Source: Bacteroidales bacterium UBA1374 (GTDB lineage: Bacteria; Bacteroidota; Bacteroidia; Bacteroidales; UBA932). From it: a DNA stretch of 64,000 nucleotides. The notes beneath the pieces are model-generated. The model was not told the origin of the DNA. It worked only from the letters and a program-made list of their open reading frames with translations, and ran no database searches. Within the stretch, counting starts at the first letter, position 1, and each line of letters begins with the position of its first letter. The stretch covers positions 1 through 64,000 of the forward strand of contig DBRG01000017.1 of the NCBI GenBank assembly GCA_002305545.1, written 5' to 3'. Shown here piece after piece: positions 41,101 to 50,202 of the stretch. A program made the translations under genes and the position numbers.

Positions 41101-42360
41101 CAGACCTATAAGCAGTTCGTAATACGTTTTATTTATCAGTCCGTCATCTCCGTTCAGATAGCACGGAATAAAGAAAACGTTCACATTGTTCTCCTCCAGG
41201 TTAGTCAGTCCTTGTTCACGCATTACGTTCAGAACCGGATCGTATTCAGGATCGTTCAGGTAATGGGAGGTTAAAGGATTATCAAATTCCTTTCTGGGGC
41301 CGTTATGATTGGCCGGCACCATGATGAAGGCCAGGATCTGACGGTCTTCGGGTCCTCTTTCCCTGTTTAGCAAAGCCAATGATTCCAGGAATATATCAAT
41401 TCCCTTGTTCTTGAATTCATAACGGCCGCTGATCCCCACCAGGAAGGCATTATCATCTACATCACGATGCAACATCAGAGAAGCTGTACGCAGCAGGGTC
41501 TGTCTGCCTTCTTTCATCTTCCGCTCAAATGTATCGGCAGATGGGGTAATGCTGTTTTCAAATCCGTTGGGTGTTACTATGTCAACTTTTCTTTCCAGGA
41601 AATGGCTGCATTCACGGGCGGTAATGTCGCTTACCGTTGTAAAGGCATCGGCGTAGTATGCAGCTGTCTTTTCCAGGGAATGTTTTGCAACAACGTTGAA
41701 TTCCCTTGCCTTTTCAACCGCATTGTACATTTCCAGGTTATCATACAGGGGCATCATGTTCCCTGCAAGGGAACGTCCCAGGACGGTGGCATGAGTTGTA
41801 AACGTGGTGGCAACCGGGATCTTGGCCGATTTCAGGTATAAAAGTCCTGTCCCGGTCATCCATTCATGGAATTGCGCGACACTTTTATGATGAGGCGCCA
41901 GGTTAAAGCGGACAAAACTTTCAACTACAATTCCCGAGGCGTATCCGAACAGCGCCGGTTCTACATAATCCCACTGGCCGCTGATGGAGTCGACTTTAAA
42001 TTCTTTCCAGAATTGGGTAAATATTTCATCTTTTCTTGATATATAAGATGAAAAATCCACCAGTATGGCTATGGGATTCCCGGGCACATTCCAGCGTCCC
42101 ACCCTGATCCTCAACCCTTCCTGCACGGCTCTGTCCCTCCAGGAACGAAGCAGTCGGGGGTCTTCCAGGAATTCGGGATTTTGGTCGGTATCCCTCCACA
42201 CATCAGGACCTATAAGAATATGTCTGTTCTCCATATCGTGGGACATATGGAGCGCTTTGGTGGCAATAACGGTATGTATCCCTCCTACTTTGTTGCATAC
42301 CTCCCAGCTCACTTCAAACAAATAATCGGGACTCAGGTTCAATTCACTCTTCATAATCAT
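38143..42360 (-). CDS. Glycogen synthase (GT3-type) fused to glucan phosphorylase (GT35)
   Basis: At 1405 residues this is a two-enzyme protein. Residues 1 to about 550 resemble the eukaryotic GT3 glycogen synthase: LFEVSWEVCNKVGGIHTVIATK, FTTHATVLGRSLAG, GRYEFKNKGID and FPSYYEPWGYTPLES. The rest is a DUF3417-led alpha-glucan phosphorylase (VAYFSMEYGLDWTLKIYSGGLGILAGDYLKESSDKGVP-like region) with the pyridoxal-phosphate lysine block ASGTSGEKAVMNGV. One chain may therefore both lengthen glycogen and release glucose 1-phosphate. The gene is known in this arrangement from Bacteroidota annotated as alpha-glucan family phosphorylase. The start overlaps the GH57 stop (ATGA). Confidence 0.93.
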   Translation of the reverse strand: MIMKSELNLSPDYLFEVSWEVCNKVGGIHTVIATKALHMSHDMENRHILIGPDVWRDTDQNPEFLEDPRLLRSWRDRAVQEGLRIRVGRWNVPGNPIAILVDFSSYISRKDEIFTQFWKEFKVDSISGQWDYVEPALFGYASGIVVESFVRFNLAPHHKSVAQFHEWMTGTGLLYLKSAKIPVATTFTTHATVLGRSLAGNMMPLYDNLEMYNAVEKAREFNVVAKHSLEKTAAYYADAFTTVSDITARECSHFLERKVDIVTPNGFENSITPSADTFERKMKEGRQTLLRTASLMLHRDVDDNAFLVGISGRYEFKNKGIDIFLESLALLNRERGPEDRQILAFIMVPANHNGPRKEFDNPLTSHYLNDPEYDPVLNVMREQGLTNLEENNVNVFFIPCYLNGDDGLINKTYYELLIGLDLTVFPSYYEPWGYTPLESLAFHVPTVTTSLTGFGHWVNKNYQGPHPGIEIVYRNDNNHPSVVNDVAGVIRRMSMLQEEESVKMKENARQVSTIALWEKQLKYYKKAYAIALEKLVGNLGKFQLIKEENITCRTDQLRSVPSWSPVTIQKQLPQRLNFLEVLSRNLWWSWNQNARKVFSGIDHNLWREVEKNPIVLLDKIPYNKYKALEKNKTFLEQLDKVEASFNHYMKSRETLTGPRVAYFSMEYGLDWTLKIYSGGLGILAGDYLKESSDKGVPITGVGLLYRYGYFRQVLSAQGDQVSEREIVDLQKIPAVPVRDGHDNWITISIAFPGRNIYARIWRVDVGRTPLYLLDTDFEDNLAEDRGITHQLYGGDWENRLKQELLLGVGGIRALRALGIEADVYHCNEGHAAFIGMERLREYVVNENLSFEEAREVVRSSSLFTTHTPVPAGHDAFTEEMLRPYFSHYPDRLKTSWETLMALGKSDVCNPNEKFSMSFLAANLSQEINGVSKLHGQVSREILNPLWPAYLPQESHVDYVTNGVHYQTWTAPEWKEIHSRVFGQDFGTHHYNKDCFLGILNVQDAEIWSVRNTLRKKLIDRLVLALTQTQNAPEFYSPREVVAIRAALNKDILTIGFARRFATYKRAHLLFTNLDRLDALVNDPKRPVQFLFSGKAHPHDKAGQDLIKRIIEISRMPRFLGKILFLPNYNMELAKRLIQGVDVWMNTPTRPLEASGTSGEKAVMNGVMHFSVLDGWWVEGYRKGAGWALSEERTYENQDYQDELDAATIYNMLEHEIVPMFYKRNHEGVPVEWVQHIKNTVAYIAGNFTTNRMMEDYEEKFYKPLQKRHTDMVAGNFNQAREMAYWKRKMEREWSSLEVISYSHPNDSKDILVLGGESESRVRLYLGALSTDDIRVEMVITAKGKDGKIVIDEIVPYRLEEGSNGEASYVCKLVPQTAGSYLIASRIYAYNSKLPHRQDFALVKWL

Positions 42361-43544
42361 TTTTTAGGTGTACGGAGCGTAATGTCGCTCAATACGTTCA
42401 TATAATTGATAAAAGCTTCGTACGGGGTGTCGTAGGGATTGAAATATTTATGCACGTCCCCGTCCGAGAAAAATTTAGTGCACATATAGTAAAAATGATC
42501 ACTGGCCTGCAACCGGCGGAAATCACGTTGCAAATCAGGATCGTTGCTTTGCCTTACAAGGTCTTCTATTTTGTAGAGGTTCTGAAAAGCTTCAGATTGG
42601 AGTTCATTTCCCAGCCAGGCGCTGATATCCCGTTCTTCATCCGCCCATGATATGGCATAGGGGACGTTTAGCGGGGCTATGGGCTGGTGTTTGGCAGCTG
42701 CCTGCGAAGGGGTCAGGATCTCGAGGTTGGTATGGTTAAGGATCATTCCGGGCATCGCTTTCAGAAAATTAAAGATACCGGATGACGCCGGCTGGTGTTC
42801 CCCAAAACTTTCGTAATCCATAAATATATTGACGATATCGTCTTTTTCAAGTGCTCCGGCAATCCAGCCGGCATACTTCTCTGCCGTCAGGGGCCAGTCG
42901 GCCCATTTGTTATCGGAAAAACGGAAAGCGATATCGTCGCTGAGCCTGAAGTTTCTGAGCAATAATTTTAATTTGGGATTCAGGGCGTTCACGTAAAGAT
43001 AATCGGGACTTTTCCACCCCAGGATGTGACGGGCACCTTCGGTAAGCATTGTAGTGAAACCCATATCTGCAACCATTTCCCCGATTGTATCCGAATAGAT
43101 CAGCTCTGTGTTCCGGAATGCTTTCGGCTTTTGACCAAAGTACTTTTCCACAGCCTTGACGTGCACCTTGATCTGATCCTTGAATTTCCTGGGGGAAATA
43201 AGCGAGGACAGCGAATGGGAGTATGTCTCGGCAAGGAATTCCACCTGACCGGTCTGTGCCAGCTCCTGGAAAGACTCCAGGGCACGGGGTGCAAACTGCT
43301 CCATTTGTTCCAGGGCGATCCCGCTGATGGAATAGGCAACCTTGAAGGCTCCGTTGTATTCCCTTATCAGATCCAGTATGATCCGGTTGGCAGGAATGTA
43401 ACACCTGGAAGCAACCCGGGCCATTATGGTCTTGTTGGCAAATTCGTCGAAGTAATCATGGTTTTTTCCTATGTCAAAAAAACGATATTGACGCAATCTG
43501 TAAGGTTGATGCACCTGAAAGTACAAACAGAGTGTCTTTTTCAT
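42357..43544 (-). CDS. GH57 family alpha-amylase / glucanotransferase-like enzyme
   Basis: A 395-residue cytoplasmic protein of the GH57 (beta/alpha)7-barrel family: FQVHQPYRL at the N-terminus (HQP motif), AETYSHSL, and FRNTELIYSD with the nucleophile Glu. The acid residue is in FMDYESFGEH. GH57 enzymes cut or rearrange alpha-1,4 glucans. It sits between the GT4 gene (11 bp) and the synthase-phosphorylase fusion, so its natural substrate is probably stored glycogen. Confidence 0.93.
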   Translation of the reverse strand: MKKTLCLYFQVHQPYRLRQYRFFDIGKNHDYFDEFANKTIMARVASRCYIPANRIILDLIREYNGAFKVAYSISGIALEQMEQFAPRALESFQELAQTGQVEFLAETYSHSLSSLISPRKFKDQIKVHVKAVEKYFGQKPKAFRNTELIYSDTIGEMVADMGFTTMLTEGARHILGWKSPDYLYVNALNPKLKLLLRNFRLSDDIAFRFSDNKWADWPLTAEKYAGWIAGALEKDDIVNIFMDYESFGEHQPASSGIFNFLKAMPGMILNHTNLEILTPSQAAAKHQPIAPLNVPYAISWADEERDISAWLGNELQSEAFQNLYKIEDLVRQSNDPDLQRDFRRLQASDHFYYMCTKFFSDGDVHKYFNPYDTPYEAFINYMNVLSDITLRTPKK

Positions 43545-43555
43545 ATGTATGGATT

Positions 43556-44845
43556 TTATAATTTCTCTTCTGTAACCGATTCATAGATCTGCTTTACCTT
43601 CAGGGCAGCATTGTCCCATTTTAAGGCATTGACCTCTTCCAGGCCGCACCGGACGGTCATGGCAGATAAGGCAGGATAAGTGAGCAGGCCGTAAATGGCA
43701 TCTGCCAGCGCGTTGACATCCCAAAAATCGACCTTTATGGCGTGGTGCAACACTTCTGCCACTCCCGACTGCTTGGATATGATGGTCGGGACGTTGGCCT
43801 TCATGGCTTCCAGCGGGGATATGCCAAAAGGCTCAGATACCGAAGGCATCACGTACACATCGGAATAGGCAAACATATTCTTCACATCTTCCCCGCGCAA
43901 AAAGCCGGTAAAGTGAAAATGGGAAGAAATACCCAGTTTAGCGACTCGGCGTATGGCCCGGTTGAACAAGTCCCCGCTGCCGGCCATGACAAACCGTACA
44001 TCTTTTGTTTTCTGCAGTACCTTGTAGGCTGCTTCTATGAAATACTCAGGACCTTTCTGGAAGGTGATCCTGCCCAGGAACGTAACGATTTTCTCGGGAA
44101 CGCCCCGGGTGATCTCACGGTTTTCAACCGTGCTGAAATCCACCGCATTGTGTACTGTGAAAACTTTTGAGGGATCTATGTGGTAATTGTTTATGACGAT
44201 ATTGCGGGTAAGGTTGCTTACAGCTATCACCCTGTCGGCGGCTTCCATCCCCCGTTTTTCCAGATCGTATACCTGCGTGTTGATATTTTCTCCTGAACGG
44301 TCAAATTCCGTGGCATGCACGTGTACCACCAGGGGTTTGCCGGATACACGCTTTGCGGCGATCCCCGCCATATATGTCAGCCAGTCATGGGCATGGATGA
44401 CATCAAACTCGTTCTGGCGGGCTATGGCCGAAGCAACCAGCGAATACCGCATCACTTCCTCCATGAGGTTGCTGCCGTATTTGCCGGAAAATTTGAATTT
44501 CTGTCCGAATGAGATCCTGAACTCGTTCCATTCCTTTTCCCTTTCCAGGTCCACCTGTTCTTCAAATTCATCGGGTCCCAGGTAAGGGATCAGGTTTGAT
44601 GTCACTTTCAGGAACTGAACCTTTTCCAGAAGCTCCCGGGCTTCTTTCCGGGTCTGGAAAGCTGTCACATCGCTGGCATTGATGATGCGGACCGCACTCT
44701 GATCCTCATCCCCCGAGGCAGAAGGCATCACGAACAATACCCTGACCTGGTGTTTTGCCAGTCCCCTGGTCAGGCCGTCGCAAGCCGTGCCCAGTCCTCC
44801 GGATATATGGGGTGGAAATTCCCATCCGAACATTAATACTTTCAT
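43556..44845 (-). CDS. GT4 family glycosyltransferase, glycogen-synthase-like
   Basis: The protein (429 residues) has the GT-B fold of GT4 and GT5 enzymes: MFGWEFPPHISGGLGTACDGL at the N-terminus, HAHDWLTYMAGI, then FLGRITFQKGPEYFIEAAY and MPSVSEPFGISPLEAM with the donor-binding Glu residues. The glycine-rich opening resembles that of starch/glycogen synthases and it may use ADP- or UDP-glucose. Its start overlaps the stop of the debranching gene (ATGA). In Bacteroidota such a GT4 accompanies GH57 and GH133 genes. With the GT3 domain of the fusion, two candidate synthases are present in one operon. Confidence 0.9.
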   Translation of the reverse strand: MKVLMFGWEFPPHISGGLGTACDGLTRGLAKHQVRVLFVMPSASGDEDQSAVRIINASDVTAFQTRKEARELLEKVQFLKVTSNLIPYLGPDEFEEQVDLEREKEWNEFRISFGQKFKFSGKYGSNLMEEVMRYSLVASAIARQNEFDVIHAHDWLTYMAGIAAKRVSGKPLVVHVHATEFDRSGENINTQVYDLEKRGMEAADRVIAVSNLTRNIVINNYHIDPSKVFTVHNAVDFSTVENREITRGVPEKIVTFLGRITFQKGPEYFIEAAYKVLQKTKDVRFVMAGSGDLFNRAIRRVAKLGISSHFHFTGFLRGEDVKNMFAYSDVYVMPSVSEPFGISPLEAMKANVPTIISKQSGVAEVLHHAIKVDFWDVNALADAIYGLLTYPALSAMTVRCGLEEVNALKWDNAALKVKQIYESVTEEKL

Positions 44846-46752
44846 TGTGTATCGTATTTTTCTATGAGGTACATCACACGTAGTATCTCGGCAATATTCC
44901 GGGCACTGGAGGTGCAGCCGTGGGGCCTGTATGGGGGATTGCCGTCGTACAATTCGGCTATGGACCCAATCCCATGCTCGGTCATGTCTTCTTCGAAAAT
45001 CCCTATGATATCACTGGCACAATTAACAAAACCCTTTCCATGCAAACGGAATTGTGCGTCTATATAAGGACCCAGAAACCACGTCCACACAGATCCCTGG
45101 TGGGTTGCCCTGTGGCGTTTGACCGGATCTCCTTCGCAATGGCTTTCAAACAAGGGATTCTTGGGGGAGAGCGTTCTCAGGCCTTTAGGAGTAAGCAGCT
45201 CACCGCTGCATACCCTGAGAATGGTGTTTATCACCTCGTCCTCCAGAGGTGTAAAGGGCAGTGAGCAGGCCAACAGCTGGTTTGGCCTGGTGTAAATGTT
45301 CTGTCCCTGATTGTTTACAAAGTCGGCCAGATGAGCACGGGATTCACACCAGAACGTGGGAAGGAAATTTTCCCTGATCAGGCCTGGTATCTCTTCATAT
45401 TCTTTCACAAAATCATAGTCTGCCATCTCCCTGGCCAGGTCCAGGGCAAAGCAGACAGCGTTATACCACAGGGCACAAACTTCCACAATATATCCATCGC
45501 GCAGTACAACCGGCTTGCCATCAACTTCTGAATCCATCCATGTTACGGGCATGCTCACTTCATAGGTCCAGACAAGACCGTTGGGGTGCATCTTCACCTT
45601 GTCTGTACCCTCCCTGTATTTTTTCAAAACCGTCTTCATCATGTCCCCGTAATCTTTCCACAAGGCTTTCTTATCAGCTGTCAGGCCAAGGTATTGCTGC
45701 AGGGTCCAGAACAGCCACAACGGGGTGTCGGCAGAATCGAACAGCCGGTTTCCTTCTTTTACCAGGGTTTCAAGAGCCCGGGAAAAAATATTGATGCCGT
45801 TGTCAGCATACAGGGTAAGTCCGGGTAAAGCTATGGCTGTATCCCGGGGGCATTTCCCAAGCCAGGGATACCCTGCAATAACCTGTGTTTTTCCGTTCCT
45901 GCTTATCAGGAATTGGGAGGCAGCAAGTTTCAGACAGCTTTTGTAAGAATCCCGGCTTGGTCTTTTGTCTAACTCCTGATTGAATATGGTTTGTAACCGG
46001 GAAGGATTGGCTGGCTCCAGGGAAGCCGAAAAGACTATGCTCTGGCCTTTGCGTATGGGACACTCAAAATACCCGGGAACAAAAAGATCTTCATGATATT
46101 CATATCCCCTGTCCTTTTCCCTTGTGTATTCGATATTCTTATACCAGTCGGGAAATTTGACAAACTCGTTCAGTACATTGAGTTGCATGAACAATCGTGG
46201 AAAATTTTCGTAAAGCTTGTATCCCACCCCTTTTTCCACGGTGGAATGGAAGGTGTCGGCTGCCAGGTTGGCATGGGTCAGGTTATGGATATTACGGAAG
46301 GCAAGGAATGGTTTGAGCCGTAAAATGGTGGGAGAATGCGCATCGGCAAGGGTATACCTGATAAGCAATTGCTCTTTGTTGTGAAGGAAAAGGATTTCTT
46401 TTCTGAAAATCATGCCACCGATCCTGTAGGTAAGGACAATGTTCTTGTCCATTTCAAAATCAATAATGTACTTGTGGCCGCGAGGGTCATAAATCCCGGG
46501 GTAACGGTGAATTCCCAGGTTAAATGCCTGGTTATGCTGAATCAATGTTTCATCCAGCGACGACAGAAGCACATGATTCCCTCCTCCCAGGCTGTCAACA
46601 GGAACCACCATGAGTCCATGATATTTTCTTGTATTGCAGCCTGTCAGGGTGGTGTTCAGGTAACCGCCAGCCCTGTTTGTCGAAAGGATTTCCCTGTTCA
46701 GCGAATATTCCAGGTTCCCTAATTCGTGCTTGTTGAACTGTAAATATGCCAT
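44842..46752 (-). CDS. Glycogen debranching enzyme (GH133-type amylo-alpha-1,6-glucosidase)
   Basis: A 636-residue cytoplasmic protein. The N-terminal GDE domain has LSTNRAGGYLNTTLTGCNTRKYHGLMV, and the C-terminal alpha/alpha barrel (YPWLGKCPRDTAIALPGL near 300; RPHGCTSSARNIAEILR at the end) is that of GH133. It cuts the alpha-1,6 branch points left after phosphorylase action. It lacks the 4-alpha-glucanotransferase domain of the eukaryotic type, so another enzyme (perhaps the GH57) would have to shorten stubs. It follows glgB by 36 bp. Confidence 0.94.
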   Translation of the reverse strand: MAYLQFNKHELGNLEYSLNREILSTNRAGGYLNTTLTGCNTRKYHGLMVVPVDSLGGGNHVLLSSLDETLIQHNQAFNLGIHRYPGIYDPRGHKYIIDFEMDKNIVLTYRIGGMIFRKEILFLHNKEQLLIRYTLADAHSPTILRLKPFLAFRNIHNLTHANLAADTFHSTVEKGVGYKLYENFPRLFMQLNVLNEFVKFPDWYKNIEYTREKDRGYEYHEDLFVPGYFECPIRKGQSIVFSASLEPANPSRLQTIFNQELDKRPSRDSYKSCLKLAASQFLISRNGKTQVIAGYPWLGKCPRDTAIALPGLTLYADNGINIFSRALETLVKEGNRLFDSADTPLWLFWTLQQYLGLTADKKALWKDYGDMMKTVLKKYREGTDKVKMHPNGLVWTYEVSMPVTWMDSEVDGKPVVLRDGYIVEVCALWYNAVCFALDLAREMADYDFVKEYEEIPGLIRENFLPTFWCESRAHLADFVNNQGQNIYTRPNQLLACSLPFTPLEDEVINTILRVCSGELLTPKGLRTLSPKNPLFESHCEGDPVKRHRATHQGSVWTWFLGPYIDAQFRLHGKGFVNCASDIIGIFEEDMTEHGIGSIAELYDGNPPYRPHGCTSSARNIAEILRVMYLIEKYDTQ

Positions 46753-46788
46753 ATGATTTCCTTAAACCTTAAGCCCGCAAGTTACTAA

Positions 46789-48771
46789 TTAATCTGCAAT
46801 AAACACCATTGCCGTGCGGGCCGGCAGGTATAGGAACAGTACATTGGTACCCCGCTGTGCCAGGGTGAAATGAGCCGTCTGACTGTCGTTCCTTCCGAAT
46901 CCTCCATATGAGGGATCATCGGTATCAAGTATGCAACGGTATTTTCCCGGTCTGACTTCCAGTCCGTAACCGGAATAGGACCTGTCCGGACTCAGGTTGA
47001 AGACAAACAACAACTTTCCCCGTTCAAAAGCCAGTACCTGGGATCCAATATCCTGTACCACGGGAAGCGGAGCTCTTTCATACAAATTCTGTGCCTTGGC
47101 CATCCCAATCATATCCCTGTCAAAGAACTCCAGTCCCTGATAGCGGAGCTGCGGATTGTCGGCCAGTAACCACTGCCTGCGGGCGTAATGATAACTCCAC
47201 CCATTCCCTTCTCTTGGAAAATCAATCCACTCCGGATGACCAAATTCATTTCCCATAAAATTCAGATAGCCGTCCCCTGCAGTAGCCATGGAAAGCAAAC
47301 GGATGATCTTGTGCAGGGCTATTCCCCTGTCCACCACAAGAGAGGGGATGTCTTTGCTCATAGAAGTATACATTTCCTTGTCTATAAGCCTGAATATGAT
47401 TGTTTTGTCACCCACCATAGCCTGGTCGTGACACTCGGCGTATGATATGGTTCGCTCATCCTGCCGTTTGTTGGTGAGTTGATAAAAAATGTCTCCAACA
47501 TGCCAGTCTTCATCCCGCAATTCCTTGATCCATTTGATCCAATGATCGGCAACTCCCATGCTCATGCGGAAATCAAAGCCTATTCCACCTTTTTCCAGGG
47601 GATAGGCAAGGGTTGGCATACCGCTCACATCTTCGGCAACGGTAATGGCCTGTGGATTGCATTCATGGATGAGCCGGTTAGCCAATCCCAGGTAGGTAAT
47701 GGCGTCTTCATCCTGGTTCCCGTCAAAATAGTGGCCGTACTGTGTAAAATCACGTCCCAGCCCGTGATCATGATACATCATGGATGTTACACCGTCAAAA
47801 CGGAAACCATCAAGATGGAATTCCTCCATCCAATATTTGATATTTGACAGTAAAAAATGAATTACCGCATCTTTCCCGTAATCAAAGCAGCGTGAGGACC
47901 ACAACGGATGTTCACCCCTGGGACCGGCATGGAAATACTGGTCATATGTGCCGTCAAACCGGCTTAATCCTTCTATCTCATTTTTTACTGCGTGCGAATG
48001 TACCAGATCCATTATCACCGCAATGCCTTGTGCATGGGCTTCATCTATCAGCCTTTTAAAACTTTCCGGTGTGCCGAAGCGGGAGCTGACGGCAAAAAAA
48101 TTGGAAACCTGGTAACCAAATGAACCGTAATAGGGGTGTTCCTGTATTGCCATCAGCTGGATTGTGTTATAGCCCAGACGTGCAATCCTTGGGAGGACTT
48201 TTTCCCGGAACCAGTCAAAATCGGCAATTCCCGGCTCCTGGGCACTCATCCCTATGTGTGCCTCATAGATCAGGGGATGGGTCACACGTGGGGGATTGTT
48301 GTATTTCCACCTGTAAGGTTCGGCTGGGTCCCATACCTGCGCACTGAATATCTTGGTTTCAGGGTCCTGAACGCAACGTCTGGCATATGCCGGCAGTCGC
48401 TCTCCGGAACCGCCGGGCCACTCAATCAGCCACTTGTAGAGCTGACCGTGTTGCAGCGCTCCTGACGGCAGTATCAGTTCCCAGTTGCCTGAGCCAACAG
48501 GAATGAAGGCATAGCCGGGATCTTTCTTCCATCCGTTGCACTCCCCTGTCAGGTATATGGCAACGGCATTGGGGGCCCATTCCCGGCAAATCCAGCCGGT
48601 CTCTGTCTTGTGTATTCCGTAGTACAGGTGGTTGTTTATCGCATGAGCCAGCCTGTCGTGAGTTCCGCGGATCTGCAATGCTTTGTCAAGGCGCATCTGG
48701 TGACGCCTCCATATAACTGGTTTATAAGGTTTCAGGTAAGAATCCTTTTCCCATATTTCCGTTATTTCCAT
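46789..48771 (-). CDS. glgB: 1,4-alpha-glucan branching enzyme (GH13)
   Basis: GlgB moves alpha-1,4 segments to make alpha-1,6 branches in glycogen. The 660-residue protein has an N-terminal CBM48-like module (WAPNAVAIYLTGECNGW) and a GH13 barrel with nucleophile Asp in GFRFDGVTSM, proton donor Glu in VAEDVSGMP and third acid in ECHDQAM. The order GFRFDG / AED / CHDQ is closer to eukaryotic and GH13_8 enzymes than to GH13_9. It lies two bases from the upstream porin gene and opens the glycogen part of the operon. Confidence 0.96.
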   Translation of the reverse strand: MEITEIWEKDSYLKPYKPVIWRRHQMRLDKALQIRGTHDRLAHAINNHLYYGIHKTETGWICREWAPNAVAIYLTGECNGWKKDPGYAFIPVGSGNWELILPSGALQHGQLYKWLIEWPGGSGERLPAYARRCVQDPETKIFSAQVWDPAEPYRWKYNNPPRVTHPLIYEAHIGMSAQEPGIADFDWFREKVLPRIARLGYNTIQLMAIQEHPYYGSFGYQVSNFFAVSSRFGTPESFKRLIDEAHAQGIAVIMDLVHSHAVKNEIEGLSRFDGTYDQYFHAGPRGEHPLWSSRCFDYGKDAVIHFLLSNIKYWMEEFHLDGFRFDGVTSMMYHDHGLGRDFTQYGHYFDGNQDEDAITYLGLANRLIHECNPQAITVAEDVSGMPTLAYPLEKGGIGFDFRMSMGVADHWIKWIKELRDEDWHVGDIFYQLTNKRQDERTISYAECHDQAMVGDKTIIFRLIDKEMYTSMSKDIPSLVVDRGIALHKIIRLLSMATAGDGYLNFMGNEFGHPEWIDFPREGNGWSYHYARRQWLLADNPQLRYQGLEFFDRDMIGMAKAQNLYERAPLPVVQDIGSQVLAFERGKLLFVFNLSPDRSYSGYGLEVRPGKYRCILDTDDPSYGGFGRNDSQTAHFTLAQRGTNVLFLYLPARTAMVFIAD

Positions 48772-48773
48772 AC

Positions 48774-50000
48774 TTAAAAGTTATATCGAACCATGCAATT
48801 CAAGCGCCATGTATATCCCAGGCTGCCATCAAGGTTTATCCTGTTGCCAAAGATGGCTTCTATGCCAAATTGACCATGTTCGTAGAATTCCCGGAATGTG
48901 TTGATGGCCGCATAGTTTGTATGGTGGTAAACGAATCCCGGAGCCCCTTCAAAAGGCATTACATAGGTCTGCGAATAAACCAGCCCGGAAAAGCATTTAT
49001 CACTCCAGTGGTGTTCGTAGGCGGCATAATAACCCAGTACCCTGAATTTGTCAAAGAGCCCTTTGCTGTTAATGTATACATCATAGCCCATCCCTCCCAG
49101 ATCCTGGATGTAATGGCCGATACCGGCCCCTCCCGTGACCTGGAAGATGAGTACATCGTGCAGTGTCAGGTTTGCATGTCCGGAAAAGGCCATTCCGTAG
49201 CCCCGCTGTTTTTCCAGAAAACGCAGTACTCCTGCCAGTCTGAGGTGCCATCTGGCTCTTTCGTAACCCAGTGAAACAATTACATCGGGAAATCGCTGTC
49301 CCATGATATGCACGTCCTCAACTCCCGTAAGCAGATCGCTGAGCATGGTCACCTCGGGATCTTCCAGGGAAGCAAAACAGTTGACCCCATTGGAGAATCT
49401 CCATCCGTAACGGAACTGGGGCTGGCGTAATCCGTTCATACCACCGGGTCCTGCACCGTCCACAGTGGCAGGGGCAGCTTTCAGGTCCATGATATTGCTC
49501 CAGGTCTGGCCAACGAGAAGGTGCCTGATCTCTACATAGGCGTGATTAAGGGAAAAAGTGTTTCCCTGCGCTGAAAAACCTCCTTCAATATAGGCCTGCA
49601 GTTTTCCTAAGCGAGTATCCCCTATCAGTTTGAAAAAAATCCTGGCCCCACTGGCATCAATGTTAAAACGGCCACTACGCAAAGGGGAAGCCTCTGTGGG
49701 TATCAGTACCGTTGCCAGTTCCCTGGACAAAAAACCTGTCCCGTCGTAATAGGTGTTACAGGAAACATAGCCTCCCATCCCGAAAAGGAACTTCTCACTC
49801 TTGTCCATCATTACAAAACGGGGAGGAGCCGGATCGTGAAAAACCTCGGAAGTTGTTTCCCTGAGCTGTTTGATGAGTGAGTGGGTAACCGTGTCTGTTT
49901 CCATTATCCTTGCCCTTTCCTGTGCTTCCAGCTTTTGCAGAGGTGCTGTCGTCAGTATCAGGCAAAGCAGGCAAAACAGCCTACCTTCAATCCTTTTCAT
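48774..50000 (-). CDS. DcaP-like outer-membrane porin
   Basis: The protein (408 residues) has a signal peptide ending near LEAQ and the strands of a porin: FGMGGYVSCNTYYDG, RSGRFNIDASGARIFFKL, HAYVEIRHLLVGQTWSNIMD and RQPQFRYGWRFSN. The last two blocks resemble DcaP family trimeric porins. It ends in F (CMVRYNF), the expected outer-membrane sorting residue. Lying two bases before glgB and overlapping xseB by 14 bases, it may bring small sugars or acids into the periplasm. The link to glycogen is by position only. Confidence 0.72.
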   Translation of the reverse strand: MKRIEGRLFCLLCLILTTAPLQKLEAQERARIMETDTVTHSLIKQLRETTSEVFHDPAPPRFVMMDKSEKFLFGMGGYVSCNTYYDGTGFLSRELATVLIPTEASPLRSGRFNIDASGARIFFKLIGDTRLGKLQAYIEGGFSAQGNTFSLNHAYVEIRHLLVGQTWSNIMDLKAAPATVDGAGPGGMNGLRQPQFRYGWRFSNGVNCFASLEDPEVTMLSDLLTGVEDVHIMGQRFPDVIVSLGYERARWHLRLAGVLRFLEKQRGYGMAFSGHANLTLHDVLIFQVTGGAGIGHYIQDLGGMGYDVYINSKGLFDKFRVLGYYAAYEHHWSDKCFSGLVYSQTYVMPFEGAPGFVYHHTNYAAINTFREFYEHGQFGIEAIFGNRINLDGSLGYTWRLNCMVRYNF

Positions 50001-50202
50001 ATGTATTGATAATTGTTTCCGTATCTTCCTGTACCTTTCGCAGATAATTCCTGCAATAGGTCACCAGTTCAAGCGCCCTTTTGACTTTGGACGCGATCTG
50101 GCCCAAATCTGCATCGGGCTTCTCAAGGTCTTCTGCAAGGGACTGGAGTTCCTGGCGTGCCTGCAGGTAAGTGATCTCGGTTTTTTTATTCATATGGCTC
50201 AT
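49987..50202 (-). CDS. xseB: Exodeoxyribonuclease VII small subunit
   Basis: A 71-residue all-helical protein with the XseB pattern YLQARQELQSLAEDLEKPDADL and EDTETIINTYE. It binds several copies to XseA to form the exonuclease that degrades single-stranded DNA from both ends. It overlaps the xseA stop (ATGA). It ends inside the porin gene. Confidence 0.94.
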   Translation of the reverse strand: MSHMNKKTEITYLQARQELQSLAEDLEKPDADLGQIASKVKRALELVTYCRNYLRKVQEDTETIINTYEKD

